NCBI GenBank assembly: GCA_002371215.1
Contig: DFGL01000031.1
Coordinates: 1-23,878, forward strand
Direction of reading: 5' to 3'
Length of the DNA: 23,878 bases
Source: Ruminococcaceae bacterium UBA3751
GTDB taxonomy: Bacteria > Bacillota > Clostridia > Oscillospirales > Acutalibacteraceae
The position numbers were made by a program, and so were the translations under genes. Shown piece by piece: positions 6,240 through 13,746 of the stretch. Position 1 is the first letter of the stretch; each line of letters opens with the position of its first letter. The notes below the pieces were generated by a model. It worked only from the letters and a program-made list of their open reading frames with translations. It did no database searches and was not told the origin of the DNA.

Positions 6240-8075
6240 ATGAAAAAACTTATTTCTCTGTTAATATCTGCGGTTTTGGTTTTCGGGCTCTGTGCGCCTT
6301 TTTCCGCCTATGCTGACGGAATAGAGGTGCAAAATCCGCTTTATGCCCACAGCAGCGGGATAAAACCCCTGCGCGGCGGGAACGTAATTTTTATGGAGGA
6401 TTCCGTATCCGCAAAGTATAAGGGCTATACCTACTACACAAAGGGCAGGCAGCTTTATAATTCCGTTAAGCCTCAGCTTGAAAAAAGAAAAGAAAACGTA
6501 ACTATCCGCTGTCTGAGCAAGGATAAGATGGATATTTATTCCGCAACCAACAGTATTGTGTATTTTTGCTATCTCGGCGCAACGGATGACGAGCTCTCCG
6601 TTTCGAGTACTGACGGAGACTATCTTCGCTGGGTGGTAAGAAGCTTTGTAACCCAGTCTGCGGAAAAGGATACTAAGAAAAACGGATATAATTACTATAC
6701 CGTTAAGGTAAAATTCAAGTATTATGATACTGCCGCTGAGGAAAAGAAGGTCGATTCAGCGGTTAATTCCTACCTTAATTCTCATCCGACAAGCGGTAAA
6801 ACCGACTTTCAGATTATTAAAGAGGTACACGATTATATCTGCAATAAGAATATTTACAGCGAGGTTGCAGCTGACAGCCCTGAAGATTACCCCTATGCCT
6901 TTTGCGCATACGGAACTCTTGTAAAAGGCAGAAGCGTTTGCCAGGGTTATGCCGCAGCGTTTTACAGAATATGTAAAGAGCTCGGATATAAGGTACGCTT
7001 CGTTTCGTCAGACCCTGACTGGGGCTGCCACGCATGGAATATAATAAGGCTTGATAATAAGTACTATACCGTTGACTGTACCTGGGATGACCAGACGGTT
7101 GACAGCGGCGATAATGAGGTTGAGCCGTATTACTATTTTCTTACAACCGCTGCTCTCGCGCAGGAATATGACAGCATTCTCGGAGAGCATAAGCTCTATT
7201 CAAGCATTTACGATACAAATTATTTTGAAACGAACTATAAGCAGTATTTTGCCGATGATATTTACGTCAATAATTCGGAAAGTCAGCTTTCCTCCTGCAG
7301 CGTAAGCCTTTCCTCTGCTTCGTTTACTTACAGCGGAAAGGAAATCAAGCCTGCCGTTACCGTAAAAAACGGGAACGCAATACTCAGGGAGGGAACTCAT
7401 TACAGCGTATCGTACTCCTCTGATATAAATACAGGACTTGCGAGGGTTAACGTAACGGGCAAGGGCAGTTATGCAAAAAGCTCAACCCACAGAACCTTTA
7501 AGATAATTCCAAGCGCAGTAAACGGTTTAAAGTACACTGAAAATACTACAAACAGCGTTAAACTCCGCTGGAATAAAAACGGCGGAGCGGTAAGCGGCTA
7601 TGAGGTTCAGTATTATTCAGGCGGAAAGTGGGTAACGGCTCTGAATACTTCGGCAAACAGCTGTACCGTTTCCTCGCTTTCCAAAGCTGAAAAATACAGC
7701 TTCCGCGTAAGAGCGTATAAAACGGTAAATAAGCATAATTATTACGGTGCGTTCAGCTCATACATATCGGCTTCAACAAAGCCTGCAAAGGTTAAAATAA
7801 AATCCGTTTCAGCGGGTAAAAAGAGTATTACTCTTAACTGGAAAAAGGTTAAATCCTCAGGCTATCAGCTTCAGTATTCAACAAAAAAGAGTATGAAAGG
7901 CTCAAAGAAACTGAGCGTTAAGGCAAAGAAAGATAAGCGCAAAATTAAAAAGCTTAAAACGGGTAAAACCTACTATATAAGAATCCGCTCCTATAAAAAA
8001 TACAAAAATGAAAAAGGCAAAACAAAGTATGCTTACGGAAAATGGAGCGCAAAAAAGGCGGTTAAAGTAAAATAA
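6240..8075 (+). CDS. Secreted transglutaminase-like protein with Ig-like and Fn3 domains
   Basis: A 611-aa exported protein. A signal peptide (about 1-26, ending AYA) leads to an N-terminal region and a transglutaminase-like core with the papain-type triad C234 (SVCQGYA), H264 (GCHAWN) and D279 (YYTVDCTWDD). An Ig-like segment (about 350-420, FTYSGKEIKPAVTV) is followed by two fibronectin type III domains (about 424-515 and 516-611). The second is extremely lysine-rich and ends in KAVKVK. Bacterial members of this superfamily include proteases and amidases as well as crosslinkers, so the reaction is uncertain. There is no LPXTG or SLH signal; the basic tail may bind the anionic wall (inference). 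Ribosome site GAGGT lies 5 nt before the ATG. It is the last gene of the + strand run; I see no clear terminator after it. Confidence 0.87.
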   Translation: MKKLISLLISAVLVFGLCAPFSAYADGIEVQNPLYAHSSGIKPLRGGNVIFMEDSVSAKYKGYTYYTKGRQLYNSVKPQLEKRKENVTIRCLSKDKMDIYSATNSIVYFCYLGATDDELSVSSTDGDYLRWVVRSFVTQSAEKDTKKNGYNYYTVKVKFKYYDTAAEEKKVDSAVNSYLNSHPTSGKTDFQIIKEVHDYICNKNIYSEVAADSPEDYPYAFCAYGTLVKGRSVCQGYAAAFYRICKELGYKVRFVSSDPDWGCHAWNIIRLDNKYYTVDCTWDDQTVDSGDNEVEPYYYFLTTAALAQEYDSILGEHKLYSSIYDTNYFETNYKQYFADDIYVNNSESQLSSCSVSLSSASFTYSGKEIKPAVTVKNGNAILREGTHYSVSYSSDINTGLARVNVTGKGSYAKSSTHRTFKIIPSAVNGLKYTENTTNSVKLRWNKNGGAVSGYEVQYYSGGKWVTALNTSANSCTVSSLSKAEKYSFRVRAYKTVNKHNYYGAFSSYISASTKPAKVKIKSVSAGKKSITLNWKKVKSSGYQLQYSTKKSMKGSKKLSVKAKKDKRKIKKLKTGKTYYIRIRSYKKYKNEKGKTKYAYGKWSAKKAVKVK

Positions 8076-8078
8076 AAC

Positions 8079-8107
8079 TTGATATTAGCACTGCAAAATG
8101 TTATTAT
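8079..8107 (+). promoter_or_regulatory. Promoter of guaB
   Basis: TTGATA at 8079-8084 and TATTAT at 8102-8107 have a 17-nt spacer, with an extended TGT before the -10 (8099-8101). A better -10 hexamer, TATAAT at 8105-8110, would give a 20-nt spacer. No riboswitch fits into the 40-nt leader. Confidence 0.6.
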
Positions 8108-8148
8108 AATAAAAATATTCTAATATAGTTTTAAAGGGAGGACAGCTT

Positions 8149-9621
8149 ATGATACCTTACGGTGAAAAGTTTCTTAAAGAAGGGCTCACGTTCGACGACG
8201 TGCTTTTGATTCCTGCTGAATCAGACGTAACTCCGGATATGGTAGACCTTCATACCAAGCTTACCAACAATATTACACTCAATATTCCTCTTATGACTGC
8301 GGCTATGGATACTGTTACCGAAAGCCAGATGGCAATTGCTATCGCAAGAGAAGGCGGAATCGGCGTTATCCATAAAAATATGACTATTGAGGAGCAGGCA
8401 ACTGAGGTTGATAAGGTTAAAAGAAGCGAAAACGGCGTTATTGCAAATCCGTTTTTCCTCTCTCCGCGCCATACCGCAAAGGATGCGGATGAGCTTATGG
8501 GTAAGTACCATATAAGCGGCGTTCCGATTTGCGAGGAGGACGGTACGCTTGTTGGTATTCTTACAAACCGCGACCTCCGCTTTATGACGGATTATAATGT
8601 AAGCATCGGCGAGGTTATGACTCCTAAAGAAGAGCTTGTAACCGCAATGGACGGAACAACTCTTGAAGAAGCCAAAGCCATTCTTATGAAGTCTAAAATT
8701 GAAAAGCTCCCGCTTATTGATAAAGAGGGTAAGCTTACAGGGCTTGTTACAATCAAGGATATTGAAAAGGCTGTTAAATATCCTAACACCGCGCGTGACG
8801 GTAATGACCGTCTTCTCTGCGCTGCAGCTCTCGGTGTAACTGCCGACGTGCTTGACAGAGCTAAGGCGCTTGCGGATGCAGGCGTTGACGCTTTCGTTCT
8901 TGACAGTGCTCACGGTCATTCAAAGAATATTATTGAAAACGTTACCAAGGTTAAAAATGCCTTTCCTGAGATTGATTTAATCGCGGGCAACGTTGCAACT
9001 GCTGACGCAACGGAAGCGCTTATCAAGGCGGGCGCTGACGCTGTTAAAATCGGTATCGGTCCCGGCTCAATCTGTACAACGAGAGTTGTTGCCGGTATCG
9101 GCGTACCTCAGATTACCGCAATTTATGACAGCGCTGAGCGAGCGGATAAGTACGGTATTCCCGTTATCGCAGACGGCGGTATAAAGTATTCGGGCGAAAT
9201 TGTTAAGGCTATCGCTGCGGGCGGCTCCGTTGTTATGGTAGGCTCGCTCGTTGCAGGCTGTGAGGAAAGCCCCGGAGATACGGAAATCTGGCAGGGCAGA
9301 CAGTTTAAGGTTTACCGCGGAATGGGCTCTCTCGGAGCAATGAACCACGGTTCGGCAGACCGTTATTTCCAGAAGGGCTCAAAGAAATTTGTACCCGAAG
9401 GAGTTGAAGGACGTGTTCCTTACAAAGGACCTCTTTCCGATACGGTATTCCAGATGATGGGCGGTCTTCGCTCGGGTATGGGCTATGTCGGCTGCCACAG
9501 CATTGATGAGCTTAAGGCTAAGGCTCAGTTTATCAGAATTACAGGCGCAGGACTTATTGAGAGCCATCCGCACGATGTTTATATCACTAAGGAAGCGCCG
9601 AACTACTCGGGCAATAAATAA
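8149..9621 (+). CDS. guaB: Inosine-5'-monophosphate dehydrogenase
   Basis: Oxidises IMP to XMP with NAD+, the committed step of GMP synthesis. The TIM-barrel N-terminus (GLTFDDVLLIPAES) is interrupted by a CBS pair (about 95-210, with MTPKEELVTA). The barrel then resumes, with the catalytic loop GPGSICTTR containing C309 and the GMGSLGAM phosphate-binding motif. Length 490 aa is normal. A strong ribosome site AAAGGGAGG lies 7 nt before ATG. It has its own promoter and probably shares a transcript with the GDPD-like gene 17 nt downstream. Confidence 0.97.
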   Translation: MIPYGEKFLKEGLTFDDVLLIPAESDVTPDMVDLHTKLTNNITLNIPLMTAAMDTVTESQMAIAIAREGGIGVIHKNMTIEEQATEVDKVKRSENGVIANPFFLSPRHTAKDADELMGKYHISGVPICEEDGTLVGILTNRDLRFMTDYNVSIGEVMTPKEELVTAMDGTTLEEAKAILMKSKIEKLPLIDKEGKLTGLVTIKDIEKAVKYPNTARDGNDRLLCAAALGVTADVLDRAKALADAGVDAFVLDSAHGHSKNIIENVTKVKNAFPEIDLIAGNVATADATEALIKAGADAVKIGIGPGSICTTRVVAGIGVPQITAIYDSAERADKYGIPVIADGGIKYSGEIVKAIAAGGSVVMVGSLVAGCEESPGDTEIWQGRQFKVYRGMGSLGAMNHGSADRYFQKGSKKFVPEGVEGRVPYKGPLSDTVFQMMGGLRSGMGYVGCHSIDELKAKAQFIRITGAGLIESHPHDVYITKEAPNYSGNK

Positions 9622-9638
9622 GTTTTTAAGGTGATTAA

Positions 9639-10478
9639 ATGCCGGAAAAATTAACAAGATGGCAGAGATTTAAACGCTTTTTAAAAAGAAATATGACGCC
9701 GCTGTGGGCAAAGCGATTTGCCTATCAGGTTATTTCCTTCATAGTGGCGTGGGCTATGGTAATAGGTGTTGCTATGTACGCTTTTACAAAATCCTATGAT
9801 TCCCGCAAGCTGAACTTTGTTGACGGTTTTACCATAACTGCGCATTCGGGCGCTTTCGGCACTGAAGCAAATTCTCTTGAATTTATTAAAACCGCAATAG
9901 ATAACAAGGTTGATATTGCTGAAATTGATATTCGTCAGCGTCCTGACGGTACCGTTGTTATGGGGCATGATATTATTACGACCAATAACGACGGCGTTGA
10001 GATTACAATTGTTTTTGAAACGGTTAAGGCAAGCAAACTAATGCTCAATCTTGATGTTAAGGACGTTAAAGCCCTGCCCGACCTTTATAAGCTTATAAAC
10101 GAATACAAGCTGAATGACAGGGTATTCCTGACGGGGATTGAAACCTATCAGGCTGAGGATGCTGCAAGGGATTGTCCGGGCATAGATTATTATATAAACT
10201 ACGTTCCGAGCAGGTTCAAGATTTTTACGGACGATTACCAGAAAAAGCTTCTTAAAATGCTTGAAAAAACGGGCGGTATCGGTATAAACTGTAATCATAC
10301 CTATGCTTCAAGAACGCTTTCCGATTTTCTCCATCAAAACGGATATAAGCTCTCTGTGTGGACGGTTGATGAGGAGTACCAAATGAAGCGGGCGCTCGTT
10401 AATGAGCCCGATAATATTACAACTAAAGAGGTTGAACGGCTTCGTAACCTTATTAAAAACTGGGGCAAAAAGAAATAA
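9639..10478 (+). CDS. Membrane-anchored glycerophosphodiester phosphodiesterase-like protein
   Basis: A 279-aa protein with a basic N-terminus and one membrane segment (about residues 27-48), then an extracytoplasmic GDPD/PI-PLC-like TIM barrel. GDPD landmarks kept are the first histidine (H69 in TAHSG), ExD (E95/D97), the HD box (H110/D111) and the C-terminal YKLSVWTVD. Two usually conserved residues differ: the HR arginine is S70, and the metal-binding Glu of the ENT motif is Ala77 in TEANSL. Activity on glycerophosphodiesters is therefore uncertain. Related Firmicutes proteins with an HSG/NSLE signature exist, so this is probably a subfamily trait plus one further change. Ribosome site AAGGTG. 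The gene follows guaB by 17 nt and ends at a strong terminator. Confidence 0.8.
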   Translation: MPEKLTRWQRFKRFLKRNMTPLWAKRFAYQVISFIVAWAMVIGVAMYAFTKSYDSRKLNFVDGFTITAHSGAFGTEANSLEFIKTAIDNKVDIAEIDIRQRPDGTVVMGHDIITTNNDGVEITIVFETVKASKLMLNLDVKDVKALPDLYKLINEYKLNDRVFLTGIETYQAEDAARDCPGIDYYINYVPSRFKIFTDDYQKKLLKMLEKTGGIGINCNHTYASRTLSDFLHQNGYKLSVWTVDEEYQMKRALVNEPDNITTKEVERLRNLIKNWGKKK

Positions 10479-10481
10479 ACA

Positions 10482-10514
10482 AAAAATACCGCAGGCAATG
10501 CCTGCGGTATTTTT
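10482..10514. terminator. Bidirectional intrinsic terminator between convergent genes
   Basis: A 15-bp stem (10482-10496 with 10500-10514) including ACCGCAGGC/GCCTGCGGT with a 3-nt AAT loop. It has A-tracts on one side and T-tracts on the other, so it can work on both strands. It serves the GDPD-like gene (+) and the secreted protein ending at 10527 (-). Confidence 0.92.
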
Positions 10515-10526
10515 ATTATGGATTAT

Positions 10527-11834
10527 TTATTTAACAACCTTAACCTTTTTAACGGTTTTGCCGTATTTGCCATAGGTTGCAACGAGCTTTGCCTTTTTGC
10601 CTGCCTTAAGCTTTTTAATCGCTTTTTTCTTAACGGTAAAGGTAGCAACGCCCTTCTTGTTTGTCTTTACAGTATATTTTTTGCCTGCAATCTTAAGAAC
10701 AACCTTTTTCTTTTTAAGAATCTTGCCGTTCTTCTTGAGAGTAACCTTGATTACAGTCTTTTTAGCGCTCTTCTTAATCTTCTTGATTTTGCCGAAGGTC
10801 AATGTGTACTGCTTAGCCTTGCAAACCGTGCAAACGCCCTTCTTGAAAGTGTGGCCGAGCGGTTCAATATCCTCAAGAACCTGAGTTTCATCGTCAAATC
10901 CGAGAAGGAAGTGAGCTGTATATAATGTCTCGCCCCATTTTGTGCAGGTGGGAGCTGTTTTAACATCTGTATCCACTGTGCCTTTTTCCGTAATCGTTTG
11001 GCCGCAGCGCTTACATTTGCCTGTGCAGAAACAGTTATTATTTTCGTCCCACTCTACCTCGTATTCAGCTTCAGCACCTTTGCCGAAATCGTGCATAAGA
11101 GCCTCAATCGGCTCGGTGGTTGTTTCCGTATCAAAGCCCTGTGTGAATGTAGCTGTGTAGAGAGCCTCGCCGTCTTTTGTGCATGTGGGCTGCGTCTTAA
11201 CGGTTCTAACGCCTTTAACGGTTTCCGTTACAATCTTGCTGCATGTTTTACATACGCCGGTGCAGGTGCAATTGTTATCTACATCCCAGCTTACTTCATA
11301 ATTATCGGCGAATTTGTGGTTCGGCACTGTATAATCACCGTAAACTAATCTGTACTCATCATCCTTTGATGCATCAACATAAGGTGCATAATCAACACCG
11401 TTATTATCGGCAATAACCTTATCTGCTCCGTCACCGAATGAAATACGAGTGTTCATATATGTAGGATGCTCAAAGAGAACCTGACCGCCCTGTGTATCAT
11501 TTATATGAACAATAACGAAAACTCTGTAAGTATGTCCGCACTGAAATTTGGAAGACGGACTTATAGCCGAATCTGCCGTTAAGTCTCTCCACATTATGCC
11601 GTCCTCATATGCGCCTTCGTTAATATCTTTTGCTACATCAAGGTCGCTAGTATAATACTCAAAATCAACCTGCTGATAAGCAAAGTTAGGCTTTTCGCCT
11701 GCAACAGGGAGATTGAGATTATAGAGGAATACATCTCCGATATTGGTATCCTCGGCAAACGCATTGAAGCTTAGCCCTGACGTTATGCTGAGCAGCATAA
11801 TTAATGAAAGAATGAGTGATAAAGTTTTTTTCAT
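10527..11834 (-). CDS. Secreted repeat protein with Cys-rich tandem modules and Lys-rich Ig-like C-terminus
   Basis: A 435-aa exported protein of unknown function. The signal peptide (about 1-27, ending AFA) is followed by a domain of about 150 aa that I do not recognise. Two tandem modules of about 75 aa start near residues 181 and 260. Each has WDxxNNCxCTGxCKxC, then PTCTKxGExLYTA, a GFDxET element and a closing H-x-F. A short HTFKKGVCTVCKA motif, possibly a zinc knuckle, leads into a strongly basic Ig-like domain (about 341-435) ending KVKVVK. I chose ATG 11834 (AAGGAG 10 nt upstream) over TTG 11840. No sortase or lipid anchor is seen. It has its own perfect consensus promoter and ends at the shared terminator. 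A surface or wall-associated role is inferred only. Confidence 0.8.
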   Translation of the reverse strand: MKKTLSLILSLIMLLSITSGLSFNAFAEDTNIGDVFLYNLNLPVAGEKPNFAYQQVDFEYYTSDLDVAKDINEGAYEDGIMWRDLTADSAISPSSKFQCGHTYRVFVIVHINDTQGGQVLFEHPTYMNTRISFGDGADKVIADNNGVDYAPYVDASKDDEYRLVYGDYTVPNHKFADNYEVSWDVDNNCTCTGVCKTCSKIVTETVKGVRTVKTQPTCTKDGEALYTATFTQGFDTETTTEPIEALMHDFGKGAEAEYEVEWDENNNCFCTGKCKRCGQTITEKGTVDTDVKTAPTCTKWGETLYTAHFLLGFDDETQVLEDIEPLGHTFKKGVCTVCKAKQYTLTFGKIKKIKKSAKKTVIKVTLKKNGKILKKKKVVLKIAGKKYTVKTNKKGVATFTVKKKAIKKLKAGKKAKLVATYGKYGKTVKKVKVVK

Positions 11835-11883
11835 AAGCAAATGTCTCCTTTCTTAGTTAAAATTAATATAGTCCGACAAATTT

Positions 11884-11912
11884 ATTATACATTAATGTTT
11901 ATGCTGTGTCAA
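11884..11912 (-). promoter_or_regulatory. Perfect consensus promoter for the Cys-rich secreted protein
   Basis: On the minus strand TTGACA (11907-11912) and TATAAT (11884-11889) are exactly 17 nt apart. This predicts strong housekeeping-sigma expression with a start near 11877 and a leader of about 43 nt. Confidence 0.88.
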
Positions 11913-11920
11913 CATTATCC

Positions 11921-11949
11921 AAAAATTAACAGCGGCACGAATGCCGCTG
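11921..11949 (-). terminator. Intrinsic terminator of the 11955-13640 gene
   Basis: An 8-bp stem CAGCGGCA/TGCCGCTG (11930-11937 with 11942-11949), four-base loop, flanked by TTAA/TTAA pairing, with a minus-strand TTTTT tail at 11921-11925. It sits just 5 nt after the gene and 9 nt before the -35 of the next promoter. Confidence 0.88.
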
Positions 11950-11954
11950 CTTAA

Positions 11955-13640
11955 TTATTTTAATTTGATTTTTACCTTAACGGTTTTGCTCTTTGCTTTA
12001 TAAATTGAGTTGCCCGCCGCGGTTATTTTGATTTTGATTGTATATGTCTTTTTCTTAAGTCCTTTTTTAACGGTGATTTTTCCCGTCTTTTTACTTACCT
12101 TGATTTTTTTGCTGCCCTTAACCTTTTTGTAGGTAAGCTTGCCCTGTGCGTTTTTAATATCAAGAGCTTTTTTAACTGAGAACTTAAGCTTCTTTTTCTT
12201 TTTCAGCTTTTTGAGGCTTACCTTCAGCTTCTTTACTTTAACTGTTATCGGGTTAGCTTTTTTTACTTTTGTGTTCGTAGGCGTGGGCGTTTTATCCTCA
12301 GGCTTTTCGGGCTCTTTGTAATCGGGATTAGCCGCACCGCAGACTGAGCACACCTTTAAGTTATTGCCGAAACTGTGATTTTCGTAGGAGGTTTCAAGGC
12401 TGTTACGTTTGTCGCCTACGGTAAAATAGGTTACAGCGCTTTTTTCGTTTTCAAAAGCAATATCCTTTTTCGGGTGAGAATAAGTTCCTGACCATTTAGC
12501 GAAATGCTTTCCGTTAACTGTTGGAGCAGAGATTTTTATTCTCATCCCCTCATTGTAAAAGCCGAGGCATTCTTTTCCGTCAAGGGTAACATTGTTAAAC
12601 TTAACGCTTACATTGACGCTGTTCTCGTCTGTTTTAACTACTGCAGAAGTCGGTATTTCAACGCCGTTAACTGTGAAGCGAACGTGTTTAGCGTTAACGC
12701 CTTCGGGAGTACCGTCTTTATTAAAGGAAACGTTGAATACCATTGTGTAAAACGGAACGTCATCCGCAAGCTTATATATTGTCGGATTACCGTTGGCATC
12801 GCGGTATATTAAAGAATTTACAATTGCCGTATAGCCGTTTTTGCCCGTAATTTTTACGTCCCTGAATGAAGGAGTTGTAGCTATAGCAAAGGTTCCGTCA
12901 ATATCTGCATAAAGAATATCGGCATAAACGGGGGTAACAATGATTTTTGCCGCCTTGTCTACTGTCATTACAGCGTTTTCGCTTGTCGGGGAATCAAATT
13001 CACCGTTTTGGGGCTCGCCTTCTCTGTAAACAACGCTCCATCTTCTGAAGTACTGTCCTTCGGGAGCTGTTTTTGCGCTTACTTCAACCTTTGCACCGGT
13101 ATTGAAAAAGCCTATGAATTCTCCCGTGTTATATGAAATATTATAAAAATATAAGGTGAAGGAAACTCCGCGGTATTTTCCGGTGTTGACTTGATGGTCG
13201 GTTCCTTCATCAATAACGATTTCGTCCTCAATAATAACAGAGCTTTTTCCAAGAGTGCTGCCGTTTAGTATTATTGCGGGCTTGACGTTTTCGTCTAAAT
13301 AGCGGTATTCATCACCCTGCTTAATCCTGAAGGAACAGGTAACGCTGTAAACATTGTTGGCCCTGTCAAAGCTTTCAACCTCGTCGGACGACGCGCCCTT
13401 TTTAACTGTAAACGTTATGTCTGAAGCGGGAAAGGCGGTTGTGCCGTCAGCCGTGGTCATATCAACGCTGAGCGCGTCCGTTGTAGCTGCTGTTCCGTCC
13501 TTGAAATCGGTATTAACGGTAAGCACAACGTTTTCTTCAAGCTTTTCATCGAAATCCTCAGCATAAGCTATGAAGGAAACGGCGCATAAAGCTATCGCCA
13601 TAAGGATTAAGGAAATAGTTATTGATAAGAGCTTTTTCAT
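11955..13640 (-). CDS. Secreted protein with duplicated beta-rich domain and Lys-rich Ig-like C-terminus
   Basis: A 561-aa exported protein of unknown function. The signal peptide (about 1-27, ending AYA) precedes two related beta-rich regions. A matching segment (GFFNTGAKVEVSAK, then FRRWS) sits near residue 175 and recurs near 357 (GFYNEGMRIKISAP, then FAKWS). A short HSFGNNLKVCSVCGA motif and a Pro/Thr linker lead into a very basic domain (about 461-561). That domain ends KTVKVKIKLK and contains the VSKKTGKITVKKG type of Ig-like repeat common in gut Clostridia surface proteins. Ribosome site GGAG lies 8 nt before ATG. No LPXTG, SLH or choline-binding repeat is visible. It shares the signal-peptide/CxxC/basic-tail plan with its neighbour at 10527-11834. 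Binding to the wall through the basic tail is inference. Confidence 0.8.
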   Translation of the reverse strand: MKKLLSITISLILMAIALCAVSFIAYAEDFDEKLEENVVLTVNTDFKDGTAATTDALSVDMTTADGTTAFPASDITFTVKKGASSDEVESFDRANNVYSVTCSFRIKQGDEYRYLDENVKPAIILNGSTLGKSSVIIEDEIVIDEGTDHQVNTGKYRGVSFTLYFYNISYNTGEFIGFFNTGAKVEVSAKTAPEGQYFRRWSVVYREGEPQNGEFDSPTSENAVMTVDKAAKIIVTPVYADILYADIDGTFAIATTPSFRDVKITGKNGYTAIVNSLIYRDANGNPTIYKLADDVPFYTMVFNVSFNKDGTPEGVNAKHVRFTVNGVEIPTSAVVKTDENSVNVSVKFNNVTLDGKECLGFYNEGMRIKISAPTVNGKHFAKWSGTYSHPKKDIAFENEKSAVTYFTVGDKRNSLETSYENHSFGNNLKVCSVCGAANPDYKEPEKPEDKTPTPTNTKVKKANPITVKVKKLKVSLKKLKKKKKLKFSVKKALDIKNAQGKLTYKKVKGSKKIKVSKKTGKITVKKGLKKKTYTIKIKITAAGNSIYKAKSKTVKVKIKLK

Positions 13641-13669
13641 AAAATCATCTCCGCAAATATTATAAAAAT

Positions 13670-13698
13670 ATTTTACATTAAATAATAACTTATGTCAA
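13670..13698 (-). promoter_or_regulatory. Promoter of the duplicated-domain secreted protein
   Basis: On the minus strand TTGACA (13693-13698) and TAAAAT (13670-13675) have a 17-nt spacer. It starts 6 nt beyond the terminator of the PurF-like gene. Confidence 0.8.
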
Positions 13699-13703
13699 TA
13701 AAT

Positions 13704-13736
13704 AAAGAAAACGGCGGCAGATTTAACTGCCGCCGT
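13704..13736 (-). terminator. Intrinsic terminator of the PurF-like gene
   Basis: A perfect 10-bp GC-rich stem ACGGCGGCAG/CTGCCGCCGT (13711-13720 with 13727-13736), six-base loop, with a minus-strand TTTTCTTTATT tail. Confidence 0.92.
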
Positions 13737-13746
13737 ATTATTCTGT

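Noticed and set aside
8221..8919. Long open frame on the minus strand inside guaB
   Set aside because: Shadow of a strongly conserved enzyme gene; no ribosome site, implausible composition.
10518..10925. Plus-strand open frame opposite the Lys-rich 3' end of the secreted protein gene
   Set aside because: Phe/Leu-rich complement of lysine codons; the real gene has signal peptide, promoter and terminator.
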